Source: an uncultured Clostridia bacterium (GTDB lineage Bacteria > Bacillota > Clostridia > Christensenellales > Borkfalkiaceae). From it: a DNA stretch of 15,041 nt. Below, in pieces: positions 1-6,603 of this stretch (position 1 is its first letter; the number at the start of each line of letters is the position of its first letter). The notes under the pieces are model-generated. The model saw only the letters and a list, made by a program, of their open reading frames with translations, searched no databases and had not been told where the DNA came from. The stretch is taken from contig CANREK010000005.1 of the NCBI GenBank assembly GCA_947629605.1, forward strand, positions 1 to 15,041, given 5' to 3'. Position numbers and translations under genes: made by a program.

Positions 1-17
1 CGATTCCCGCAGGGAGT

Positions 18-57
18 ACCAAAAGAGAGACAGGTTTTTGCCTGTCTCTCTTTTGGT
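18..57. terminator. Bidirectional intrinsic terminator at the left edge
   Basis: A perfect 17-bp inverted repeat (arms 18-34 and 41-57) encloses the 6-nt loop TTTTTG. The stem carries an A-rich left shoulder (AAAAGAGAGACAGG) and a T-rich right shoulder, so a transcript from either side would form a strong hairpin with U-rich sequence. It most likely ends a gene lying left of the window; it is too far from the gene ending at 822 to be that gene's main terminator. Confidence 0.8.
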
Positions 58-77
58 TATCTTTGTGTCGCTCGAAC

Positions 78-169
78 CGCTCATTCTGAGGGCGTAGCCC
101 GAAGAATCCCAGCAAACGGGCGGAGTCCGTAGGTTTGCTGGGATGCTTCGCATTCGCTCAGCATGAGCG
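78..169. repeat. Imperfect palindromic intergenic repeat, element A
   Basis: This 92-bp element is built of nested inverted repeats. The outer arms CGCTCATTCTGAG (78-90) and CTCAGCATGAGCG (157-169) pair with one mismatch. The inner arms GAAGAATCCCAGCAAAC (101-117) and GTTTGCTGGGATGCTTC (133-149) also pair with one mismatch, around a short centre. A 24-bp part (102-125) recurs exactly at 300-323. The layout resembles REP- or MITE-like noncoding repeats. It encodes no transposase, and the open frames crossing it are translations of the repeat. Confidence 0.75.
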
Positions 170-187
170 TGCGCTTTGGCGCACGCT
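166..187. repeat. Short GC-rich hairpin abutting element A
   Basis: AGCGTGCGC and GCGCACGCT pair perfectly (9 bp) around the loop TTTG. The hairpin overlaps the end of element A and is followed by a few T residues (TTGTTGTT). It could act as a weak terminator on the plus strand, but no gene precedes it, so it may just be part of the repeat cluster. Confidence 0.5.
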
Positions 188-208
188 TTGTTGTTCCGCT
201 CGGAACCC

Positions 209-323
209 AACGCTCATTCTGAGGGAGCATAGCGAACCGCCCCGCCCGCACGTTCTTTATGGCGTCGAAGGGCGGCACGAGCGCCCTAAGGCGCGAAGTA
301 AGAATCCCAGCAAACGGGCGGAG
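209..323. repeat. Partial, expanded left-half copy of element A
   Basis: The stretch opens with CGCTCATTCTGAGGG, as element A does, and closes with the same 24-bp string (300-323) found at 102-125. Between them it holds extra sequence absent from element A. The matching right half does not follow directly; a diverged right half appears about 400 bp further on at 731-773. This reads as a copy of element A interrupted by other sequence. No protein is supported here. Confidence 0.55.
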
Positions 324-327
324 GAAC

Positions 328-388
328 ACCCCCTCAGTCTCGGCTACGCCTCGACAGCTCCCCCTCGAGGGGGAGCCAAGGGAGTGGT
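328..388. repeat. Repeat with a perfect 20-bp palindrome
   Basis: The core GCTCCCCCTCGAGGGGGAGC (357-376) is a perfect palindrome. It is flanked by CCCTCAGTCTCGGCTACGCC on the left and CCAAGGGAGTGG on the right. This is the style of noncoding repeat often scattered through gut clostridial genomes and often mistranslated into small hypothetical proteins. The family assignment rests on general recognition of the pattern, not on a search. Confidence 0.55.
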
Positions 389-391
389 GCG

Positions 392-534
392 GCGTCATGC
401 TGAGCTGTTGAGTAGGAACGAAGTCTACGGAAGCGTGTCCGAAGCATCTCGCCGCACAACTATGAATACCGCCCCGCGAGATTCTTCGGACATGCCACCG
501 TACTCTTTACGACCCTACGGGCTCAGAATGACGC
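392..534. repeat. Imperfect palindromic intergenic repeat, element B
   Basis: The outer arms GCGTCATGCTGAG (392-404) and CTCAGAATGACGC (522-534) pair with one mismatch. The inner arms TGTCCGAAGCATCTCGC (436-452) and GCGAGATTCTTCGGACA (476-492) also pair with one mismatch. The outer tips resemble those of element A, which suggests one repeat family with variable cores. There is no coding evidence within it. Confidence 0.7.
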
Positions 535-562
535 GGGACGCACGTTTCTACGGCACTGTTCC

Positions 563-656
563 AATAGCGTCATGGTGAGCTCCGTCGAACCATCACCTTA
601 TTATTGCTGCGGTGATCCTTCGACACGCGCTACGCGCGGTTCAGGATGACGCAATT
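563..656. repeat. Imperfect palindromic intergenic repeat, element C
   Basis: The outer arms (563-579 and 640-656) match at 13 of 17 positions and contain the same GCGTCAT/ATGACGC tip as element B. The inner arms GTCGAACCATCACC (584-597) and GGTGATCCTTCGAC (611-624) match at 12 of 14 positions. It is a more diverged member of the same palindromic style. Confidence 0.6.
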
Positions 657-666
657 GGGAATGAAC

Positions 667-691
667 CCCGCCCCCTTAAAAAGGGGGCGGG
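667..691. repeat. GC-rich perfect hairpin
   Basis: CCCGCCCCCTT and AAGGGGGCGGG form a perfect 11-bp stem with an AAA loop. No T tract follows on either strand, so a role as a classic terminator is doubtful. It fits the surrounding cluster of palindromic repeats. Confidence 0.55.
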
Positions 692-730
692 CAAGAAGAA
701 AGCTCAGGATGAGTGCGAAGGCAACTGCTT

Positions 731-773
731 CCGTAGGTCTAATGGGATGCTTCACATGCGTTCAGCAAGAGCG
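731..773. repeat. Diverged right-half copy of element A
   Basis: CCGTAGG..., GGGATGCTTC and the tail ...TTCAGCAAGAGCG align with the right half of element A (127-169) with scattered substitutions. No left half is adjacent. Together with the left half at 209-323 it may be the remainder of one element split by later insertions. Confidence 0.5.
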
Positions 774-796
774 GCGGGGCTGTGCCCCGCCGCTTT
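768..796 (-). terminator. Hairpin terminator after the Cys-rich LRR gene
   Basis: AGCGGCGGGGC (770-780) and GCCCCGCCGCT (784-794) form a perfect 11-bp GC-rich stem with a 3-nt loop. It lies about 30 bases past the stop codon of the gene ending at 822, the usual place for an intrinsic terminator. On the minus strand the following tract is only CTTGCT, weaker than on the plus strand (TTTCTTAT). It may therefore work in both directions or only partly. Confidence 0.55.
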
Positions 797-821
797 CTTA
801 TCGTGATTTCTCAATTTTGCC

Positions 822-3800
822 TTAGGAGGTTCTGGTCCACTCGCCGGAGAGGAAGCCTTTAAGCTTTTCGGCGTTGCTTGAAGTATGGAGCAGGTCGGGG
901 CTGTTGCCCGTGGTGGAATACCAGCGGCCCGCGCCCGATTCGTTGAAGGCGAGGAAGGTGACATTCCCCTCAAAGGTGACGCTCGAAAGTTCCACACAGC
1001 CCTTGAACGCCCGTGCGCCGATGAAGATGACCGTGTCGGGGATCGTCACCGTAGTGAGATGTCTGCAATCCAAGAATGCCGTCGCGCAGATGATGAGCGT
1101 ACCCTTCTTGATGTCCACAGTGCCTTCCACTTCCCCTGCCTTGGCGTCGAGCAGATAATAGTGCTCGTTCGCGCCCGCAAGGTAGAGAACGCCCTGCTCC
1201 CAATTCTCGGGATTCTCGTAGAACTTGGTGTTATCGAACACGTTGTCGCCGAGTTTTGTGAGATCGCCTTCGAGCTCGATTTCTTCGAGATCCTTGCAGC
1301 CGTTGAAGGCGTTCGAGCCGATCGTCTTGACCTCGGCGGGGATGATGACCTTCTTGATGCCCTCGATGCCGCGGAAGGTGCCCGCGGGGATGGAGTTGAA
1401 GGAGCGAAGCTCTTCCGCATCCTCAAGTGCGCTGAGGTCGAGCACGCCGCCCTCTTTATTGGGCTCGGCGCCGTCGATCTTCAACCTCGTGGCGTAATGC
1501 ATGGGACTTGCGAGGTCGTTCTCAAAGACAATGTTGAGCCACTGTCTGACATTCCCCGTGAATTCGACACTCGTGAGATTGGTGCAACCCTCAAAGGCAT
1601 CGGCGTCGATGGCGATGAGCGTCGAAGGGATCCGAAGGCTGACAAGGCCCGTGAGACCGTCGAAGCAGTCGTTGCCGATGGAGACCGTCCCCTCTTCGAT
1701 GCGGAATTCACCGCCGTCGGGAATGAGATGGACCTTGATGAGGTGATGGCCGAGATAGAGTGCGCCGTTCGTCCAGCTCTCCCTGTTGACGTAGCGGGCC
1801 GTTTTCAGGAATGCGTCTCTGCCGATCTCGGTGACGGAATCGGGCAGGTCGATGTTCATGAGCGACGAGCAGGAGGAGAAGGCACTGTAATCGATCTCGA
1901 CAAGTCCGTCGGGGAATTCCATCTCGGTGAGCCTCGTGCAGAGCTGGAAGGCGCCGATGCGGAAGATCTTGATGGCGTACTCATCGCTCTTCTCAAAGGT
2001 CACGCTTCTGAGCTTGCTGCAACTTGCAAAGGCACTTTCGCCGACCTCGATGAGGGTATGCGGCAGTACGACCGTCTCCACGGAGGTGTTTCTGTTGAAG
2101 GCGTACTTGGAGACGTACTGCACGGGCAGATCGTTGTGCAGTGCGGGAATGACGATGTTTTTTGCGGCGGTCGCCTTGCCGGGACCCTTCACGACGAAGT
2201 AGCCTGCCTTGCCGCCCTCGTTGGGAAGGTCGGGCTGTTCGTAGGAGAGACCGTCGTAGCCGCAGACACAGATGTTGGAATCCGTGAAATCGTGCTCCTT
2301 GTTCTCCTCAAAACTGCAAACGGAACATTTGAGGTTGTGGGTCCCCTCTTGAACGTCGTGCAGTTCGAATTGATGTCCTTTCGGTGCGGGGCCGTATTCG
2401 GTGACGACATCGTGGCAGAGCGGACAGGTCTTTTCGGTCTTGGAAGGTTCCGTACAGCTCTCGGGCGTAACAACGGAATCATAGGAACATGTACCTTCTT
2501 CCTTATAGCTGCAATTCTCGCGGGTGCAATAGCGGTAGTGGGTGCCGTTGCGGCCCGAGATATAGTCGCTCAGATTGTGGAAGAGCTTTGCGGCCGCTTC
2601 CCTGTCCTCGGTATGCCCGCAGCCGCTGCACATCTCGGTCTCGATGCCGGGCGCTTCGCAGGTCGGCAGGGTCGAACTCTTGACCATCTGGCAGGGCTCG
2701 ACGATGGTCTTTTCACAGCGGATGCACTTCTTGGTGTGGTTGTGGACCGTCTCGTCGTCGCCCGTGTACTTCCAATGTTCCTCATAGGTATGGCCGTAGG
2801 CGGCGACAAGGTTGCGCCTCGTCGCTTCGCGGTTGCAATCCTTGCAGGTGACTTGGGTATAGCCCTGCGTCGTGCAGGTGGGATCGATGACCTTGAATTC
2901 GAGATGGCACTGCTGGCGCTCCGTCGTGCCGCAGACGGAGCAGGTGTGCTCGTGTTCGGAGTTCATCGCCGTGAAGCCCGCCTTGACATGCGTCCAAGGA
3001 CCGTATGTGTGCTCCTTCTTGTCGACGGGGTTGCCGTTATAGGAGCCTTGACAGACGGAGCAGGTGAAGATCGTATATCCCGCCGCGGTGCAGGTGGCCT
3101 CGACGACCTGTCCGTTGTCGAAGGAGCAACCCTCCGTCTGTTCCTCGCCGCAGACGGTGCAGTTCTGCGTATGCGTCTGCGTCGCGGCGTTGTAGCGGGC
3201 GGTGCCCCAGCTGTGAGCGAGCTTCTCCGTCTCACTGCCGTTGTAGGAGTGAGCGCAGAAGTCGCAGGTGTAGGTCGTGTAGCCTTTGGCGGTGCAGGTC
3301 GCATCGTGCACGACGCCCGAATACGAGCAGTCCTGCATCTCGGTCGCGGAGCAGTATGAGCAGACGACTTCGTGCTGTCTATTGTCCGCGGAGGCGGTTT
3401 TCAAGATCCAGACATGCTCGGTCTTGTTTGTCGTTTCCCCTTGATAGGAACCTTGGCAGAGCGTGCAGGTGTGCGTCGTGTAGCCCTCCGCACTGCAAGT
3501 CGGAGGTGTGACGACGTCGTTCGTGGTGCAATTTTCCACTCTTCCCTTATGGTCCTCACACCCCACTCGCAAACAGGTGGCGGTGTGTTTCTTTCCGTTG
3601 GAGTCCGCGACCTGTTGATAGGTATAGTCATGGCCGAGCGCTTCGATCTCTTCGGGCGCGGTGGTATATTTGCAGTGGGCGCAGGAATATGTCCGCTCGC
3701 CCGCCTTCGTGCAGGTGGCATCTTTCACCTTTTCGGTGAGACTGCACTCCTTGATCTCCGTCGTGTTGCAAACGGAACAGGTGCGGGTGTGCTTGTCGAC

Positions 3801-5243
3801 CCCGCCTTCCACGATGTGCTTCCAGCCCTCTGCGTTGTCGGCCGTGGCGTCTTTCCATTTGTGGGGCTCGATGGAGCCCGATGCGGAATATCTGCATTTG
3901 AGGCAGACTTTGCCCGTTCCGCCGAGGCAAGCGGGTTGATCCTTGACATCCGTCAATTCGCACGCCTCTTCCTTGGTGTGGCCGTCGGTCCCCGCGGTGC
4001 ATCCGTCTCTCTCGCAGGTGTAGAGGTGCATTTCCCCTTGCTTTCCCTCAACGGGAACGGGATCGCCGTAGTCATGGCCGAGCTTTTCGATCTTTTCGGT
4101 GACGACATTTGAGCAGTCTCTGCACGTCTTGGTCTTGACGCCGTCGGCGACGCAGGTCGCGGCCGTGGTCTCTTCGGCATAGCTGCACGGGGCGGATTCC
4201 GTCGCGTCGCAGTCGTCATTGGTGCAGGTGTGGGAATGCGTCTCTTTCCCCGCGTCATGCGTCCATGCGCCCCATGCATGGTCGAGCTGCTTGGTCTCGT
4301 TGCCACGATAGTTGTAGGCGCAGAGCGAGCAGGTGAAGGTCGTGTAGCCGCCCGCTTTGCAGGTCGCCTCCGTCACCGATTGCGTGAATGTGCATGCTTC
4401 CACCTTTGTGTGCGTTTCGTCATGCTCGCAGACGAGATAGTGCGTGGCATTGCCGCCCTCGTTGTCCTTGGAGGCCGTATATTTGCCCTCGATCCACTTG
4501 TGGCCGATCGCGGGCACCGTTGCGGAGCGGTAGCTGTTGCCGCAGTCCTCGCAGGTGTATTCGGTGTAGCCGTCGTGCTCGCAGGTGGGCTTTACGACCT
4601 CGGACTCAAAGTTGCAGGCGGCCGATTCCACATAATTGCACCCGTCCCGCGTGCAGACTTTCATGTGTGTCTTTTCGTTTTGGGCATCCCAGACCCAATT
4701 TTGGGAAAGGGCGTGGCCGAGCTGTGCGGTCGGCGTGTCGGTGAAGGTGTAGCCGCAGTCGCCACATGTGTGAACGGTGTAGCCCCCTTCTTCGCACTTG
4801 GGCGCGACGACGGAAGCGACCGTATTGCAATTGTCCTCGATGCGGTGTGTCGAATCGTTGGCGCAGACCTTGAAGTGCTTGCCGTTTCCGTCGGACTGCC
4901 ACTCAGAATAGCTGTGGCCGAGCGCGGGCGTTTCATCCTGCTGAATGACGTCGCCGCATGCGGGACAGGCGTGAGCCGTATAGCCCTCCTTTTCGCAGGT
5001 CGCCGCGACGACGACGTCGATGTACCCGCAGTTCTCCGTCACCTTTTCGCCGTCCGACGAGCGGATAAGGTAATGGGACATGTGGTCGCCGCTCGGGGTC
5101 CATGTGTCGTAGACGACTTCGCTCTCGGGAGGCGTATTTTCGCCACCCTGCCCCTCATTTTCAGAGGAGTCGCACGCCGCGAGGCCGAAACACAGGCAAA
5201 CGGCAGAGAGAAGTACCATAAACAGTGTCAAAAACTTCTTCAT
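822..5243 (-). CDS. Large lipoprotein: 13 Cys/His-rich repeats plus BspA-type LRRs
   Basis: This 1473-residue protein is exported and probably lipid-anchored outside the membrane. The N-terminus (MKKF, hydrophobic core, lipobox LAAC with Cys24) is a lipoprotein signal. After a short linker and a half repeat, 13 repeats of about 65-75 residues fill residues 77-998. Each follows roughly C-x9-C-x2-C, a His (often GH or EH), a second His, then C-x2/4-C and a final C. Residues about 1030-1430 hold about 12 BspA-type LRRs (AF.GC..L...), two of them with the longer NW..GVLYL-like insertion. There is no C-terminal anchor or LPXTG motif. The ATG start is set by AAAGGAGA 4 nt upstream and by the signal peptide. 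BspA-type LRR proteins are often adhesins. The Cys/His repeats suggest zinc binding or disulfides. The biological role is unknown. Confidence 0.9.
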   Translation of the reverse strand: MKKFLTLFMVLLSAVCLCFGLAACDSSENEGQGGENTPPESEVVYDTWTPSGDHMSHYLIRSSDGEKVTENCGYIDVVVAATCEKEGYTAHACPACGDVIQQDETPALGHSYSEWQSDGNGKHFKVCANDSTHRIEDNCNTVASVVAPKCEEGGYTVHTCGDCGYTFTDTPTAQLGHALSQNWVWDAQNEKTHMKVCTRDGCNYVESAACNFESEVVKPTCEHDGYTEYTCEDCGNSYRSATVPAIGHKWIEGKYTASKDNEGGNATHYLVCEHDETHTKVEACTFTQSVTEATCKAGGYTTFTCSLCAYNYRGNETKQLDHAWGAWTHDAGKETHSHTCTNDDCDATESAPCSYAEETTAATCVADGVKTKTCRDCSNVVTEKIEKLGHDYGDPVPVEGKQGEMHLYTCERDGCTAGTDGHTKEEACELTDVKDQPACLGGTGKVCLKCRYSASGSIEPHKWKDATADNAEGWKHIVEGGVDKHTRTCSVCNTTEIKECSLTEKVKDATCTKAGERTYSCAHCKYTTAPEEIEALGHDYTYQQVADSNGKKHTATCLRVGCEDHKGRVENCTTNDVVTPPTCSAEGYTTHTCTLCQGSYQGETTNKTEHVWILKTASADNRQHEVVCSYCSATEMQDCSYSGVVHDATCTAKGYTTYTCDFCAHSYNGSETEKLAHSWGTARYNAATQTHTQNCTVCGEEQTEGCSFDNGQVVEATCTAAGYTIFTCSVCQGSYNGNPVDKKEHTYGPWTHVKAGFTAMNSEHEHTCSVCGTTERQQCHLEFKVIDPTCTTQGYTQVTCKDCNREATRRNLVAAYGHTYEEHWKYTGDDETVHNHTKKCIRCEKTIVEPCQMVKSSTLPTCEAPGIETEMCSGCGHTEDREAAAKLFHNLSDYISGRNGTHYRYCTRENCSYKEEGTCSYDSVVTPESCTEPSKTEKTCPLCHDVVTEYGPAPKGHQFELHDVQEGTHNLKCSVCSFEENKEHDFTDSNICVCGYDGLSYEQPDLPNEGGKAGYFVVKGPGKATAAKNIVIPALHNDLPVQYVSKYAFNRNTSVETVVLPHTLIEVGESAFASCSKLRSVTFEKSDEYAIKIFRIGAFQLCTRLTEMEFPDGLVEIDYSAFSSCSSLMNIDLPDSVTEIGRDAFLKTARYVNRESWTNGALYLGHHLIKVHLIPDGGEFRIEEGTVSIGNDCFDGLTGLVSLRIPSTLIAIDADAFEGCTNLTSVEFTGNVRQWLNIVFENDLASPMHYATRLKIDGAEPNKEGGVLDLSALEDAEELRSFNSIPAGTFRGIEGIKKVIIPAEVKTIGSNAFNGCKDLEEIELEGDLTKLGDNVFDNTKFYENPENWEQGVLYLAGANEHYYLLDAKAGEVEGTVDIKKGTLIICATAFLDCRHLTTVTIPDTVIFIGARAFKGCVELSSVTFEGNVTFLAFNESGAGRWYSTTGNSPDLLHTSSNAEKLKGFLSGEWTRTS
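954..2156 (-). repeat. BspA-type LRR array in the Cys-rich lipoprotein
   Basis: About 12 units of roughly 23 residues (longer where insertions occur) share the pattern I...AF..C..L..V.(I/L)P. Recognisable cores are KYAF, ESAF, IGAF, YSAF, RDAF, NDCF, ADAF, AGTF, SNAF, DNVF, ATAF and ARAF. Such arrays fold into curved solenoids that usually bind protein or glycan partners; the ligand here is unknown. Confidence 0.85.
2256..5015 (-). repeat. Thirteen tandem Cys/His-rich repeats
   Basis: Units begin near (V/T)..TC...GYT..TC..C and end near H...C..C......C. The unit with TCTAKGYTTYTCDFC is a good example: C-x9-C-x2-C-x13-H-x13-H-x3-C-x2-C-x7-C. Units 5, 6, 7, 12 and 13 have lost the GYT motif but keep most cysteines. 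The DNA is well diverged between units, so this is an old expansion. CxxC pairs plus conserved His suggest one structural metal site per unit, or disulfides; this is inference. Confidence 0.85.
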
Positions 5244-5247
5244 ATTC

Positions 5248-5255
5248 TCTCCTTT
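5248..5255 (-). promoter_or_regulatory. Ribosome binding site of the Cys-rich LRR gene
   Basis: AAAGGAGA sits 4 nt before the ATG at 5243 on the minus strand (AAAGGAGAGAATATG). It fixes the start codon. Confidence 0.85.
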
Positions 5256-5281
5256 GGGATGAAATATAGTAAAGCGTATGG

Positions 5282-5311
5282 ATTATATCATAAAAACGTT
5301 TCGCTCGTCAA
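5282..5311 (-). promoter_or_regulatory. Sigma-A type promoter of the Cys-rich LRR gene
   Basis: On the minus strand the -35 TTGACG (5306-5311) and the -10 TATAAT (5282-5287) are separated by 18 bp. The -10 is preceded by TGA, giving an extended TGnTATAAT. Transcription should start near 5275, leaving a 5' leader of about 32 nt. A further TTGACA (5318-5323) is too far from the -10 to pair with it. The rest of the 5244-5387 gap shows an A/T-rich tract and no other feature. Confidence 0.8.
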
Positions 5312-5387
5312 CAGTTTTGTCAATTTTTTTTACGATTCCGCTCTTTGTTTCAAAGTCACATTCAATGATATGAAGATGCCGCGGAAA

Positions 5388-6551
5388 TCAAAGACTTTCC
5401 GTCAGGATCTTGACGATCTCGTCGCGGGTGAGGACATGGTAGCCGCCCTCCTGCACGCGGGTGGCGTCGGCGATGCCCTCGATCATGTCGGGCGTGGCGC
5501 CGAGATCGGAAATGTTAAGCGCAAGACCCAATTCTTTCATCCACTGTTCCATGGCGGCAAGGCCCTTTTCTGCGATCTCCTCGTCGGTCCCCTCGCACTT
5601 CACGCCCCAAACTTCGGTGGCGAATCTCTTAAATTTATGCAACCCATAGCGCAAAATGTGACGATAGTAGGGAAGCGAGACGGCGGCCAGCGTCATGCCG
5701 TGCGTGGCGTCCGTGTAGGCGCCGACGGCCTGCCCGAGCATGTGGACTTCCCAATCCGTCGTCTTACCTTTGTTAAGCAAAGTGTTCAATGCCCATGTGG
5801 CCGCCCACATGATGTTGGAGCGGGCCTCGTAGTCGTGCGGGTCCTTTTTGGCCTTGTAGGAGGCCGAGATGACGGCCTTCATGAGGCCCTCGGCAAGGTA
5901 GTCGGTGACGTTGTCGTCATCGCCCGAGAAGTACTGCTCGCAGATGTGGTTGAAGATGTCATAGATGCCCGCGACCATCTGCCGCTCGGGGAGCGTGTAG
6001 GTGAATTCGGGGTTGAGAATGGAGAACTTTGGCATGACGTTACTGCCGAACACATGCCCGATTTTGAGCTTTTTCTCGCGGTTGGTGACGACGGCGCCGC
6101 CGTTCATTTCACTGCCCGTGCCCGCCATGGTGAGGACACAGCCGACGGGAATTATTTTACAGGTCGGCTCCTCAAAGCGCTCGTAGTACTTCTCCCAAAA
6201 GTCCTCTTCGCAGTAGGCGGAGACGGAAACGGCCTTGGCGTAGTCGCAGACGGACCCGCCGCCGACAGCGAGGAGCAGGTCGACGTTGTTCTCTTTGGCC
6301 CGCTTTGCGCCGAGCTTGACGCGCTCGCTCGTGGGGTTGGGCATGACGCCGCCGTCCTCGACGACGACCTTTCCGCAGGCGAGAAGGATCTCCATGAGTT
6401 CCTCATAGAGGCCGTTTTTCTTGATGGACCCGCCGCCGTAGATGAGCTGCACGGTCTTGCCGTAGCTTTGGAGTTCGCCGCCCAAAGATTCGAGGGCGTC
6501 CCTGCCGAAATAGAGCTTTGTGGGGTTGTAATACATGAAATTGCCTAACAT
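5388..6551 (-). CDS. Iron-containing alcohol dehydrogenase, YqhD/butanol dehydrogenase type
   Basis: This 387-residue cytoplasmic NAD(P)H-dependent dehydrogenase probably interconverts short-chain aldehydes and alcohols in fermentation. It has the length and motifs of the group III iron-containing ADH family. An N-terminal YGGGSIKK (38-45), matching the E. coli YqhD GGGS that favours NADPH, is followed by the dinucleotide loop GGGSVCD (97-103). The metal ligands appear intact: D198 and H202 in DIFNHICEQY, H270 in WEVHMLG and H284 in DATHGMTLA, corresponding to YqhD D194, H198, H267 and H281. MWAATWALN and ATGSE-like AGTGSEMN are also present. The start is fixed by AAGGAGG 6 nt upstream. It follows the protease gene's terminator by 20 bases. 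The true substrate and metal (Fe or Zn) cannot be read from sequence. No clear terminator follows it. Confidence 0.95.
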   Translation of the reverse strand: MLGNFMYYNPTKLYFGRDALESLGGELQSYGKTVQLIYGGGSIKKNGLYEELMEILLACGKVVVEDGGVMPNPTSERVKLGAKRAKENNVDLLLAVGGGSVCDYAKAVSVSAYCEEDFWEKYYERFEEPTCKIIPVGCVLTMAGTGSEMNGGAVVTNREKKLKIGHVFGSNVMPKFSILNPEFTYTLPERQMVAGIYDIFNHICEQYFSGDDDNVTDYLAEGLMKAVISASYKAKKDPHDYEARSNIMWAATWALNTLLNKGKTTDWEVHMLGQAVGAYTDATHGMTLAAVSLPYYRHILRYGLHKFKRFATEVWGVKCEGTDEEIAEKGLAAMEQWMKELGLALNISDLGATPDMIEGIADATRVQEGGYHVLTRDEIVKILTESL

Positions 6552-6557
6552 AGAATT

Positions 6558-6564
6558 CCTCCTT
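6558..6564 (-). promoter_or_regulatory. Ribosome binding site of the alcohol dehydrogenase
   Basis: AAGGAGG lies 6 nt before the ATG at 6551 (AAGGAGGAATTCTATG on the minus strand). It selects this ATG over the in-frame Met6. Confidence 0.9.
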
Positions 6565-6571
6565 ATTTTTG

Positions 6572-6599
6572 AAAAACAGACGCATATGCGTCTGTTTTT
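6572..6599. terminator. Perfect palindromic terminator between protease and dehydrogenase genes
   Basis: AAAAACAGACGCAT and ATGCGTCTGTTTTT form a perfect 28-bp palindrome with A and T runs at its ends. It can act as an intrinsic terminator on either strand. On the minus strand it begins 4 bases past the protease stop codon. It ends 7 bases before the ribosome binding site of the dehydrogenase, an unusually tight fit. Confidence 0.85.
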
Positions 6600-6603
6600 T
6601 CAT

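Noticed and set aside
78..796. CRISPR-like array in the repeat-rich left end
   Set aside because: The repeats are few, of unequal length, unevenly spaced and palindromic over their whole length. There is no regular repeat-spacer pattern and no cas gene.
81..806. Small open frames in the first 800 bases (81-398 minus, 135-578 plus, 612-806 plus)
   Set aside because: They run across palindromic repeat elements and their peptides are translations of those repeats. No ribosome binding site or domain supports them.
885..3359. Long plus-strand open frame opposite the Cys-rich LRR gene, with others at 3372-4112, 4230-6548 and 12748-14463
   Set aside because: These are also antisense shadows. Their translations lack signal peptides, known motifs and ribosome binding sites, while the minus-strand products have clear domains. 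The frame at 4230-6548 even runs through a promoter and into the dehydrogenase gene.
2256..5015. Cys/His repeats read as DNA-binding zinc fingers
   Set aside because: The protein has a lipoprotein signal and an LRR head, so it is exported. The spacing differs from C2H2 fingers, and the units are better seen as extracytoplasmic structural repeats.
5335..5387. Terminator for the dehydrogenase gene in the gap after its stop codon
   Set aside because: Only a 5-bp CTTTG-AAA-CAAAG hairpin without a following T tract is visible on the minus strand, too weak to call.
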